From Ascoidea rubescens DSM 1968 (Eukaryota > Ascomycota > Saccharomycetes > Ascoideales > Ascoideaceae), in contig NW_017962928.1 in NCBI RefSeq assembly GCF_001661345.1, positions 1-64,000 on the forward strand: DNA of 64,000 nucleotides, given 5' to 3'. The position numbers were made by a program, and so were the translations under genes. Shown here piece after piece: positions 33,136-44,181 of this stretch (position 1 is the first letter of the stretch; every line of letters starts with the position of its first letter). The notes under the pieces are model-generated. The model saw only the letters and a program-made list of their open reading frames with translations, was not told the origin of the DNA and did no database searches.

Positions 33136-34714
33136 AGCAGAGTGAACCAGAGTAAAAAATAAAAGAAATTAAGAAATCAATACGAATTTGAAGAAAAGAA
33201 AAATATTTATAGCAGTATTTTCGTAGTGTTGAAGCAATTGCGATAATTGCGATATATAGTTGGGATAGTTGTAGTAGTTGAGATAGTTGTGGTAGTTGAG
33301 ATAGTCAAGTGTTTAAATTTCACAAATTGGTTTCTTTAAACTTGCCCAAAGAGGTTGAAGGAGTTGTTTTTGCTGAAATACTTTGTGAAATGAGTTCAGG
33401 TATTTCAAAGGACAGTTTTTTGAACGACAACAGTGGAAAGAGTGGAAAATGAGCAGCTGAAATGCGGCACTTTGATTGGCCAGGAGGGTAAAGATAACAC
33501 AAAAGTCGACATTGTTGAGACGCAGCAGTTGAGTCGAAATTCTTGAGACGAAAAGGGCCAGAACCGAAATAGTCCCTTTCCGCAAAGGGCTGTGTCGAGC
33601 GCCCGTGGTGGGTAGAGAGAGCGTGGTCACATGCCGCACAGCAAAAGCGCGGGAAAAAGGACTGCCAGCATTCTCTTTGCAAAGGGGAGAGACGTGACCC
33701 GAAAAGAAAGGAAAGATGTCTCTGAAGCCCAAAGAGGCAACAATCAGACAAAAAGAACAAAAGAGCAGAACATACCAAATAAAACCAGAAAGCGAAGGAA
33801 ACAAATCAAGCAAATTGGGCTGGATAAAGTAATTGGAAAATGGCTTGATGATATTTGTGGTGCAGGCGAGATTATTAGGTTTTTGGTTGCTTGTTTTTGC
33901 AACGGATATAGGTGATTAAGCAGGATAGCAAAGGGTAGAGGTAAGCACAAAAGAATTGAGCAGATACTGCTAATTATAAATTGAATTGTATAGTTTAGCA
34001 AGAAAAAAAAGAGAGCAGAAAAAAAAAAGAAAGGAATGCTTCTGTGTGAATTTAGTGGTAACAATAATATTCATGTGAATTGGGCGAATTAATTTAAACA
34101 AGATTAGATTTTGAATTTCTTTTGGTTGAATAAAGGGAAAAGACAAAGTTAAAAAAGGCAGAAATTCAAAAAAAAAAAAAAATAAAAACAAAAAAACAAA
34201 CTTTGAAAGTAATGTAAAGTGACAAATAAAAACGAGTGTCAAGTCATAGAATATTATATTGTGTTGTGTAATTGATCAAAGAGCTGGATGAAATTATTCA
34301 AACTTTTATTTTTATTTTTTTCTTTTTCTTTTTCATTTGTTTGTTTGAAATTATTTTAAATGAAATACATATTTTTGTATGTTCCGTTATTTTGAGTAGT
34401 CAAAGCAAGTAAATTTTAAAGTTAAATTCGAGAAAAAGTCTTAAATAGAATATGAATTTTGGTTTATTACAGATATTTAGTATGATATGGTGAAATTAAA
34501 ATCAAATTGAGATAATTGAGATAAAAAATGAAATAAATTTACGATAAAATTGAGATGAATTTCATGCAAATTGTATGTAACGATGAAAATAATAATAAAA
34601 AATTGGCAATGGAGTTAATAGTCTAAATTAAATGCAGTACCAGGAACATAAACAATTGATAAAGGTTGACACATAAAAATAATAAGAATGTGTAAAAATA
34701 AAGGAAAAGAGAAG

Positions 34715-34794
34715 AAAATAAAATAAAATAAAATAAAATAAAATAAAATAAAATAAAATAAAATAAAATAAAATAAAATAAAATAAAATAAAAT
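34715..34794. repeat. (AAAAT)n microsatellite
   Basis: About sixteen near-perfect tandem AAAAT units. Confidence 0.95.
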
Positions 34795-37313
34795 TAAAAA
34801 AAAAAGCTAATGGAGCCTCAAAATTAGATGGAGAATTTGCAGCTGAATCTTTAAGAAAATTTGGAATATGAAATTCCAGAAGAAAGGCAATTGATAGTAA
34901 TTATTAGTGATGATGGTTGATAATATTGGGTATTAAAGAAGAAGAAAAGTTTAAAAGATTGTGTAGAGTAAGATTATTTAGAGTCAAAAAGATGGTTTTT
35001 GTCGAGTAAAATCCGGGTTTGTTGGTGTTGAGATTATATAATTAATATTTGTTGAAAGATTTGCATATTTCGATATAATCACAATAAGTAGGCCGATATG
35101 TAAAACCACAAGGTATGAAAAACAGGCATTGAAGAGAATAACAAAAGAAACGTGAATAAAAACAAGTAAAAGTAAATAAAACGAAATAACATTTGTGGTT
35201 TTGTGAAATTGATGGCTAAGTTAGATTTACAAGAGCATTTCCTTTTTTTCTCATTTGTATTTTTGTATCGGATATAGTGTTGAACAAAAGAAAAACGTCA
35301 ATTGATTTGATCATTGATATGGATTGGTAATGGTTCTATGAATAGAAGTGGTTGGGATGGCCAGAACAAGAGAAATTCTGTTTGAATTGCAGATGAACAA
35401 TCGAAAAACCGGTGCCAGGGTTTGGCAGCTTGAAAAAAGCAGGATTGGCTTGCTCTGATTCGCAGATATTCACAATGCTGTGGGATGGGTAATGGAGATT
35501 GGAGAAGGACTATTCATTGAGGTGATTTAGATCAACGCTTTTTGTTTGTTGCAAGTGTGGCAGTAAGGCAGTGCCCGATTGGGCGATTTCGGAGCTTTCT
35601 CACTGATCGAGAAGCGGTGCGGGTCACGTGTTAAAGAACGAGGTTTCGAGAACTGGGTGGAGAGATGGAGGATAAAGAGATGGTGGATAAAGTAGTGGTT
35701 TGGACGAAGGTTGAGGCAGCATTTGGGAGGAGTCTGGTGCTGTCGCTGGCTACACAGGTAAAATACGGTAAGCTGGAGAGCTTACATCAAACAGTTCAAA
35801 CAGCAATTGTTCTGCGCAATTAGCTGAAAACGGTTGGAAATTGATCTCGCAAAACAAGAGTTATTAAGTCAGGAATTACGAAAGATTGGGAGGCTGTTGT
35901 GCTAGTACGATCAAGGAGCCAGAAATAAAAATGAGCTCAATAAACACAGCAGAAAACCCAAAATAAAAAAAGAGAAAAAGACCAAAACAAAAGAAAGAAC
36001 AAAAAAAAGAGAAAAAACTGGATTGAGAACTAGGTTTGCGCCAGTTATTCTCTGTTCTTGTTCTTGTTTCAAGGCTGTTTTTCTTTTTCAGGGACTGTTT
36101 TAAAGCAGATTAGCTTTGACTTAAAACTACTTATTTCGAGTTGGGTGAAATTGAGATTGTCTTGCAAGAACGAGTTGGGCAGCGTAATTGCTCGTAGTCA
36201 GCGAGCGAGACCACCAGAGCGACGCAAAAGAAACTGGAAGGTGCAACAGTCCAGCGACCAGCATGGATCATACAGCACCGCTGTTTGAGTGCTGTTCAAG
36301 TGCTGCTGCCTCTGCTGCCCCTGCTGCTTCTGCTGGTTCCACAGCACTCCCACAAGCCTGGAGCGGCCCGTATGCCACAAACCGCGGTATTGCGCCTCCC
36401 GCAGCGCCACATGCATAACCCGGTTCCCGTAATGCTCCAAACGGACTGCTTTTTGAAGAGCTCTAAGCAGCAGAATCAGCAGGGGCAGCAGCAACACTGG
36501 TCCAGCTCTAAGAGTTGCTCTTCAGAGAGCTGTCCTGCGCTTATGTAGAAAACAGATGATTCTATCATCCAGCGCTCGAGTGGTTGCAAATTCCCACTCT
36601 GTCAAGCATGGAGCAGTGCTGTGGGTTCCAAAGTTGTGAGAAAGTCAGTTTTAACTTGCAAAGTGGAATATTCGTTTGGGCTGCTGGGCGTAGAAGCGAA
36701 AGCACGATAGTAGCCTTTGCTACAACTCGATGTTATGTGCGAGTGCTTAGCGTACATCTTCTGAATGTCCTCTGAATGTCCTGTGAATGTTTTCACAATA
36801 TTTATTTTTTGCTATTTATCTTCAAACTCTAATTCCAACTCTAACTCTGTTTTTATCCTTTTTCCAATTTTTCGGTTTTTGTAAATTTTATTCATTTATT
36901 CATTTACTACTTCAATCTTATTTGAGATACCTCCAATGCACAATATAAATATAATAACTTTTCATCCCATTTTTCTGCTCTTCTATCTCTTCTTCTTCAC
37001 TTCAGCTTTATCTCTATCGTGCAACATCATACCGACTCACTTCATCCCATTCTCCCTTTGCTCGCTTGAATACTGCTTTTGCTTTTCTAGTATCAAAACT
37101 TCCACTTGAATATCTTCGCTATTCATATTATTACACTCCTTATAATATTCTGTCTCTTCGTGCCTCCACAAAATTTATTTTTCAACTTTTTCCAACTTTC
37201 CAAAAATTTCTAAAAAGTATCTTAATTTTTTGAATTTGGTTCTCTCTCTCTTTCTCTATTGTTTCCTCTTTCAGTCTTATAATTAATTTCATCTATTCTA
37301 GATCCACTTCACA

Positions 37314-38765
37314 ATGCCTCTCCCAAATAGACGTCCAATAAAGGCTACCAACTTGTACCCAAAGGCCTTGGTCGATTCGGAAATTAATGCTCATAAACAA
37401 GCCATAAATGAATACCAAGATGAACTCTCAATCAATCTATACTCCATGGCCTCTGATGTCAAACCTGACATCAACCTAATCCGTCAACAGCCAGAGTTAA
37501 AATCAAACTTGAGAGCTCCCTTACTAGATTTTCTATTCAAAATCGCAGTTAGAACAAAAGTCACCACTGGCATCTTCTACAAAGCTGCAAGACTAATCGA
37601 CAGATACTGTTCAAAAAGAGTCGTTCTCAGAGACCAGGCCCAACTAGTAGCTGGAACTTGTCTTCTTTTAGCTGCTAAGACTTCTGGTGGCTGCAACCAC
37701 ATCATCTCTTCAGCTAATGTTCCCACCGGTGGAAGATTCTTAGGCCCCACCATCAGATCCAGAATCCCAAGATTAAACGAACTAGTTCAGCTCTGTGGTC
37801 CTTCTTGTGGCTACGACGAAGGTATGTTCACTCAAATGGAAATGCACATCCTCGACACTTTAGAATGGAACGTCTGTGATCCCTCCATCTACAACTGGGC
37901 TTACAACTTGTACGACTACCAAACCCTCAATAACGAGTCAAACACTCCTTCCAATTTTGACTTTAAGAAAATCATCTTTATCAAAAACTTCCTTATTGAC
38001 TGTTCTCTCTACTCTACTGACTTGGTATCGGTCCACCCTGCTGAGCTATCTGTCATCATCAAAAAAATCCTCATCACTCTAATAACCAACGATGACACCC
38101 ACTTTGATATCTCAAACCAAAACCTCAAAAAAATCATCAGCGACAACAACTTTGATGAATACAATACCTCTGCTGCCGAAAACACTGCCACCCTAATCAA
38201 CAACACTACCTGCTTCAACATGAATCTTGCAAACAAACTTCTTTTATCTGTTGCCAACGCTTCTACTGATCTCTTGAACCACTACACAAACATTGACCCT
38301 CTCTTCAACAACATAATATCTTCAATTCACAAAGTCGCAATCTCACACATCTTGGCCCTCAACGAAGAAAACAACAAATCAAAGTATCTCGATCAACACC
38401 AACAACAACAACGTTATGCTTCTTCTTCTGTCTCCTCCTCTTCTCAATACTCTTCCTACTGCAGGTCTCCTGTTTCTCCCTACAGTAACAGCGACTACGA
38501 TTCCTCTGATGTCGAATCAGTCATGTCTGGCGATGGTCTTTCCATTCTCTCAACAAATTCCTCTCCAATGACCACTCCTGGCAGCTACGCCATTTGCTGC
38601 AGATCAAATCTGAACCTGAGCATAATCCCAACTCCAAAATCAAGAAAAAACTCCCCTTTCGCTTACCCCATCAAACAAAAAGCAAACATTATAAATAATT
38701 TCAATAATAATAACGTCTACGTTAGTTTTTCTTCAAATAAAAACGCTTCTGCTGATATACTATAG
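37314..38765 (+). CDS. G1 cyclin (Cln family)
   Basis: 483-aa cyclin that would activate the Cdc28/Cdk1 kinase at Start. The N-terminus (NAHKQAINEYQDEL) is typical of Cln proteins. The cyclin box (about 60-200) includes NLRAPLLDFLFKIAVRT, ARLIDRYCSKRVVLRDQAQL, GTCLLLAAKTSG and FTQMEMHILDTLEWNVCDPS. The last three match Cln1/2/3 and Candida Cln3/Hgc1. An insertion with Gly/Cys residues (about 124-160) lies between the third and fourth helices. The tail is Ser/Asn/Gln-rich and PEST-like, as in unstable cyclins. Two CTG codons (38610, 38616) lie in this tail in a Ser/Asn-rich context. Which Cln it is remains open. The upstream region to about 35.4 kb is long and partly GC-rich, which would suit heavy regulation. 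Confidence 0.85.
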   Translation: MPLPNRRPIKATNLYPKALVDSEINAHKQAINEYQDELSINLYSMASDVKPDINLIRQQPELKSNLRAPLLDFLFKIAVRTKVTTGIFYKAARLIDRYCSKRVVLRDQAQLVAGTCLLLAAKTSGGCNHIISSANVPTGGRFLGPTIRSRIPRLNELVQLCGPSCGYDEGMFTQMEMHILDTLEWNVCDPSIYNWAYNLYDYQTLNNESNTPSNFDFKKIIFIKNFLIDCSLYSTDLVSVHPAELSVIIKKILITLITNDDTHFDISNQNLKKIISDNNFDEYNTSAAENTATLINNTTCFNMNLANKLLLSVANASTDLLNHYTNIDPLFNNIISSIHKVAISHILALNEENNKSKYLDQHQQQQRYASSSVSSSSQYSSYCRSPVSPYSNSDYDSSDVESVMSGDGLSILSTNSSPMTTPGSYAICCRSNLNLSIIPTPKSRKNSPFAYPIKQKANIINNFNNNNVYVSFSSNKNASADIL

Positions 38766-41700
38766 CAATTAAAATCACTTCGGGGCCAAATGTGTTGATC
38801 GCATTTATCTCTTTTCTACTACTACTACTACTTATACAATCATAAAATACTATTTATTTCAATTACACTTATATCTATACTTATATTTATCATGGGTTTA
38901 AACTAATGTCCAAATCATCTACAATTGTTATATTTCTTTATTTGCCTACTCAATTTCCTTTTTGTTCATGTTTATGTTATTTTTTATGCTGTTATTGCTT
39001 ATTTCATTATAACTTCTTTTTTTCTTCTTCAACTGCCTTTTTAATTCTTCTGTTAACTTCCAGTATGTTTTCCTACTTTTAAAAATTGCATATTTTCCAA
39101 TAAAATAGATCACTTCATTGTTTTTTTTCCCACTCTTACTCTTACTCTTACTTTTACTTTTATTGTTTCTATATACATACATATTACTTTTTTACATCAC
39201 TGTATAATCTATTATTATTTAAATACTATGTACTAATATTATTCTACTTTAATTTCAAATTCTGTTTTTTACTATAGTTTGTATTTTCGTACTGACAATT
39301 TTCCTTGATAAACTCATGATAATTTTGCTCTGTAACAAATAAAGAACATGAGAAAACAAAAATGGCTTCATTCAATCCTGTTCAAATTCATTTCTAGTAA
39401 TTTTCAATAAATGTCGTTAAATACAAAACGAACCACTGCTTGAAAATCTATTGCTCACAGTTCACATTGGCTCAAAGTTGTCAATAAATTAGAACCACCT
39501 CGCTAATCCAATTGAGTTTACTGGGTCTTTTGAAAATGGCCTAATACAAATGACCCAGTATACAAATGGTCTAATCGCAGCTAATAATAGGAAATTTTAT
39601 TTAAGTATGAATATTTATCTCAATAACTAGGAGTTCCCGACTGTAAATCTTTTGCATTTGAGTAAATTTCATATTCCAGAGAAAAAAGTGCTGAAAAACC
39701 CAAAGAATTTCCAAATATCTTCTCATTATTAGTTTTTTCAGGTAAGAGTGGTGTTACAGCAAATACAAAAGTAAAACTCCCAAAAACCTAGAGCCTCTTC
39801 CCAAACCAGTACTCGTCTCTATGGAACACCTGTGGGAGGAGAAGGAGAGCGAATTCAACTCAAAGGAGTTCAAAGGAGTGCCATTGGAATTGAACTGGAA
39901 TTGGAGCCTGCTCAGACCCAACATTGCTGCTTTTTTTGCTCCATCATCTCTGGTTGCAACTGCTGGAGCTGCTTCGTTGTTTCTGGAACAGAAGGTTTAG
40001 TTGATGCCTTCTGAGAGCCATTTACACGTTGTACACGTTAGCAATGGACGTCTTATCCACTGGCCTGCTGGACGAATCAAAGCCTATCTAATCCAATTCC
40101 ATGAATAGTTCGACATTATCTCGATCTTGTAGTGAGCAGTTGTTGTGTTCTAGAAGTAACGATTTTTGTTACCAACCAAGTTTAACTTTCCCTTAAACGG
40201 TTTTGTTTGGCACAATTCTAAGAGCTGATAAAGATTAAAATTAGCTAGAATTGGAGCCTAAGAACTAATAATGAACAGGATAACTGAGCGCTTTAATTAG
40301 CAATCAGTGGAAACAGTCCTCTCCCATTAGTGTGTTAGTGTGCCATTGTGCTGTTATACTGTTATATTGTTATACTGATACTGTATGGCATCTCTCGAGG
40401 AATGGGTCTATTCCTTTGATAATGGTACGTAGTTTTTAGATAATTTACGATATTTAGTGCCATATGAAAATATTGTATTATTGAGGAAATTCCAAGAATA
40501 TTTTTTTATAAAACACCAAGTTGATTGGCAGGACAAGGGAAGTTGATAAGTTGATAAGTTGATAAGTTGGATAATATGAATAACATGAATAACCTGAATA
40601 AAATGGATAAAACGATGGATTATTCAATTGATTCAAACTATTAGACATAAACTTTTAAATGAAAGAAAAAGCATATCATACAAAATAGATTGACAAAGAT
40701 AATTTGATACTCTACTAAGATTGGCTTTTTTTCACTTTATTAATTTGTTAAACAGCTAAATTGTCAATTTTTCAAATTGTTGTATTTTGCTTTGAGCTAT
40801 CTCAACTTTTTAAATTCTTGAATTAATGTTATATTTTAGGATTAAAGTCCAATTAAAATGTTGATAAATGTGAACCTTTAAAGGTTTTTATGAAAAGTGA
40901 AGACGAGAAAAAATATAAAGACAATTTAAAAAAAAGTAAAAATTTATTAAAAAATTTACTAAGAATTTTATTGAGAATTTTTTCGAAAAAGTTTAATCAT
41001 AATGGTGGTTATAGTTACATTAAGAAATAGGCAATAAGTTTTCCATTTCATTTTTTATATATATAATATATTTCAAATACATTGGAGAGCTTGAAAATAA
41101 AAATAGTAATAGAAATGTAAGAAAAAACAATTAATTAAAATTAGCTGAAAATTTGAGAGCATTTGTTGAAAATTTGAGAGCATTGGTTAAATTTTTTATT
41201 ATAATATAGCGATGAAAAAGTTATTAACACTACCTCCATCAGCAAAATATGTAAATACAATTGATGGTTATATTGATGGTGTAATTTTGATCCACCTGAA
41301 ATTTGATACTTTGTTTAATATAATGAATAATTTGGTACAGTAACAAGATTGGTACAGTGAAAAATTGGAAAATTAGAGGTTTTGCAATTACAGACTGAAT
41401 TGTAGTTTTTAGAATTTTTTGTCCTTTGAGATGTGTATTAATTTAGGAATTAAAGTGGCAAACATTAAGATTAAGATTAATAGCATTAATAAGAATAGGA
41501 ATAATAATATCTGATTTGCCAGGCAACAATACGATTAAGGTATTATTGCTCTAGTTATACTGGTATAGCTAGTATATATCGCAATTAATTATAATTAATT
41601 ATGATTTCTTGTATAATAAATATTATTAAGACAAGTTTTTCTTGGACACAATATTTGATTGATAGATTATATCTTAATGGATTGCATTTCTATTGATTGC

Positions 41701-43036
41701 CTGAAGGGCTTATTACCGTTTAAAGATTGAATGAAAGTGCAGACGTCAACCCAATTTCATTTGATAGCTTATAAAATAAGCAGAATAGCTGGATAAATTT
41801 GTATTATCATAGTCTATTTGGCTCTTTTAGATAATTTGCACTTAACTAAAATAAAAAGATAAAGGGATTTGTAAATAATATTGTGAGAAATTGCTATACC
41901 TGTAGCTGCTAGTATTTCCTAGTAAATACCTGTAAATACCAGTAAATCCTGGCTAATACTGGCTAATACTTGATGTGGAAATCGAATAATGCTATAATAT
42001 TAGCGTATTTGATAAGAGGGAAAGCTCTATATTAGATGGATATCATATACTAGACACAAAAAATATAAAAATTTAAGAGAATTAATTGAAGGCATTTTGA
42101 TTTTAAAATTTTAATTCAAATTTTAATTCAAATTAAAATTGTAATATTTCAAAATTTCAATTTTTTTAAACTTTTTTGAAATTTTCAAAAATTGAAAATC
42201 TGAAAAGTTGGGAATCTTAAAAAAATTTGTTAAAATGAGCTCTTTTTTACTGCAAATTTTACAAAACTAAAAGTTTTTAATAGTATTTGTGTTAGAATTA
42301 GATTTTAAATAAATTTCAAAAGAATTTGACTTGTTTATTTGAATTTAAATAAATCTATTGTTGAAATACGATTAAAAGTTTTGTAACTACTCAATGAGAA
42401 AGAAAAAACGTTTTCTGCTTTTGCTTTTTTTTAATTTAAAATTTTTTTATGTCGAGTTTTGGATAATATTGAAAGAGGTTAAATCGAAGAATTAGCGAAG
42501 AATAATTGGCGAAAGTAAATTACTGTGAATTGACTTTAAAATACAACTGAAATACAATAGCACGTTTTTGAACAAATTATGAATTACGAAATGATTCATA
42601 ATTTGAATTGATTTCTCACATTTAAAGGAATTCACAAATTGATACAAGGTAATACAAAGTAATATAATTCAATACAAATCAATACAATTTTTGGAATTAA
42701 ATTTCTGAAGGAATAAGGGTTAAAAACAAAAATATCAAAAGAAACCTTTAACCAGAAAGAAAAAACCGAATTTTCAAGACAAATTGTTCTCCAACTATTC
42801 AACCTCCACATCTAAATCCGACAATTGCCAACCAAAGGAGAGAGTGTTTGGATCAAACTGGCTGTTCAAAAAGGGGAAACAAACAAAAAGATCAGTTTCC
42901 CAACAACCAGCTGGGGTTCAATCTAGGAGTTAAGCAAAACTGCCAGTGTTTTTGCTTTGTTCACTCGATTATATCTGTTCTCCATTGCACTTATCTCCAG
43001 TGTTTCTCCTGTGGAAACTTACCCCGTCGCGCCGCA

Positions 43037-43083
43037 GGACTGGAACTGTCCCCAGAGGTCCCGTTGGCACGGGGATCTGACCT
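43037..43083. other. GC-rich stem-loop cluster
   Basis: GGAC/GTCC pair around a 7-nt loop (43037-43051), then AGGTC/GACCT (43056-43083) enclosing CCGT/ACGG with a TGGC loop. Such pairing in a short GC-rich island may mark a structured RNA or a protein-binding region. Function unknown. Confidence 0.35.
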
Positions 43084-44055
43084 GTAAAGGCTCGGTTTTC
43101 GGGAGTGCTTTGCGAGCTTGGGGCGCGTGCCATGTGATCTGAAGTCGACATGGAAAAAAGGCCCACAGACCCCAGCTGGCTCTTTAGAAGTTCTTTTGGG
43201 ACTGTTCTGAAGCTGATGTTTTGTGGGTAAACAGGAGCTGTTGCCCCCTAACTCCTTTGCAAATAAAAATTCCAGGCAGGAGCCTTGCCAACTAGTTTTT
43301 CTGGTTTTTCTGGTGCTGAAGATCTATAATTACACTTTGTTCCGTTTTGAGCACACTCGTGAAAACCACCTCGAGGCGGGTAAGTCGCTTTTGTGGATCA
43401 ACGAGAGGAAGATGAAACAGTGACAGAGCTGAGATTCTGGGTCTTTTGTTGAATTGACGTATTTTTTGTGATTTGATGAGTGGAATACTCTGGATAAGTG
43501 CACTGTTTCCTGGAGCAAAGAGAAAACTATCTTGGATTATTTCAAATGTTTATTTGCGTATTTGTTTGGGCAAAATGGGCAAAATCTGTTCACTCTTAAT
43601 TTCACACTATCCACATTGGCCTAACCTTCAATAATATTCAGTAATATTCAGTAATCCATATTATTCAAAAAGATTATTAAAATTCAGTAATTTACAGATA
43701 TTCTATTTAAAACAGAGCCAAAATCAAAACTCAATTGCAGAAAACATCCGCTTTCACCTAGTAAAAAAAGGAATTAAGAGGTAAACGGTTCTACCTGGAC
43801 TGATACAGATCTCGCAGCAAATTAGGTGCGCTTTAATTTTGCGAACTTTCCCATAAATTCTAAAGCCAGAAAACCCAAAAAATACCAGCAACTCGACAAC
43901 AAGCCTAACCAGGTTCAATCAACTACTTTTCAAACACTGCAAGTTAATCAAAATTAATCAAAATTAAGCTCTGAGCTGTCTCACTCCAAAAGAAAAACGG
44001 TTTCCAGTCAAAAAGTTGACGTTTTCCAAAAAACGGAAGCCGCTCAATTCCCGAT

Positions 44056-44097
44056 ATCACGTGCATACGGCTCAGATGTATAACCAAAAATGAGCCG
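44056..44097. promoter_or_regulatory. E-box and inverted repeat upstream of MED9
   Basis: ATCACGTG (44056-44063) matches a Cbf1/Pho4-type E-box. CGGCTCA (44068-44074) and TGAGCCG (44091-44097) form a perfect 7-bp inverted repeat with a 16-bp spacer, ending 85 bp before the MED9 ATG. Confidence 0.45.
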
Positions 44098-44181
44098 TGA
44101 GTGTGATTGGTCACTAGAAGGAGAAGCAAAAGAAGCAAAAGAAGCAAAAGAAGCAGAAACATCAGAAACAGCAGAAATAAC

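Larger units (their letters stand above)
27770..37313. other. 9.5-kb region with no convincing protein gene
   Basis: From the VIK1-like stop to the cyclin ATG I find no ORF with family resemblance; open frames of 80-166 codons lie in GC-rich islands on both strands at once and mostly lack ATG starts. Sub-structure: very AT-rich with (AAAT)n at 27843 (27770-29600); GC-richer island 29640-30480; AT-rich with a TACTAAC-AG motif at 31320-31334 (30950-33300); minisatellite 32143-32256; a possible gene remnant 32829-33135; GC-rich island 33400-33760; (AAAAT)n at 34715-34794; GC-richer islands 35400-35800 (with GTCACGTG near 35625) and 36150-36780; pyrimidine-rich cyclin leader 36900-37313. It may hold non-coding RNA genes, a centromere or a very long cyclin promoter; none can be shown here. 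Confidence 0.6.
38766..44181. other. 5.4-kb region with no convincing protein gene
   Basis: Mostly AT-rich (38770-39750, 40400-42750), with GC-richer islands at 39780-40060 and 42790-43450. The first contains a 59-codon ATG frame at 39821 that uses several CTG codons, unlike the genes here, so it is probably non-coding. The second contains a small stem-loop (43037-43083). An 8-bp direct repeat (AAGTTGAT x3-4) lies near 40543-40570. The last 150 bp are the MED9 promoter. A 78-codon Lys-rich minus-strand frame (38946-39182) is low-complexity and unconvincing. Confidence 0.55.

Noticed and set aside
33313-33813. 166-codon minus-strand open frame
   Set aside because: A second frame of similar length overlaps it; both follow GC content and show no conserved motif.
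38946-39182. 78-codon Lys-rich minus-strand ORF with an ATG
   Set aside because: It is low-complexity (KSKSKSKSK) in AT-rich DNA, with no conserved segment.
39821-40000. 59-codon ATG frame in the GC-rich island
   Set aside because: It uses several CTG codons, which the genes here avoid, and shows no family resemblance.
40385-40430. ATG frame MASLEEWVYSFDN followed by GTACGT, a possible first exon
   Set aside because: No convincing branch site and acceptor with a protein-like second exon was found; the best joining gave a short hydrophobic tail without family resemblance.
42957-43142. Frame resembling a signal peptide plus a Cys-containing mature part
   Set aside because: It has no ATG, and the GC-rich part contains hairpins better explained as RNA or DNA structure.
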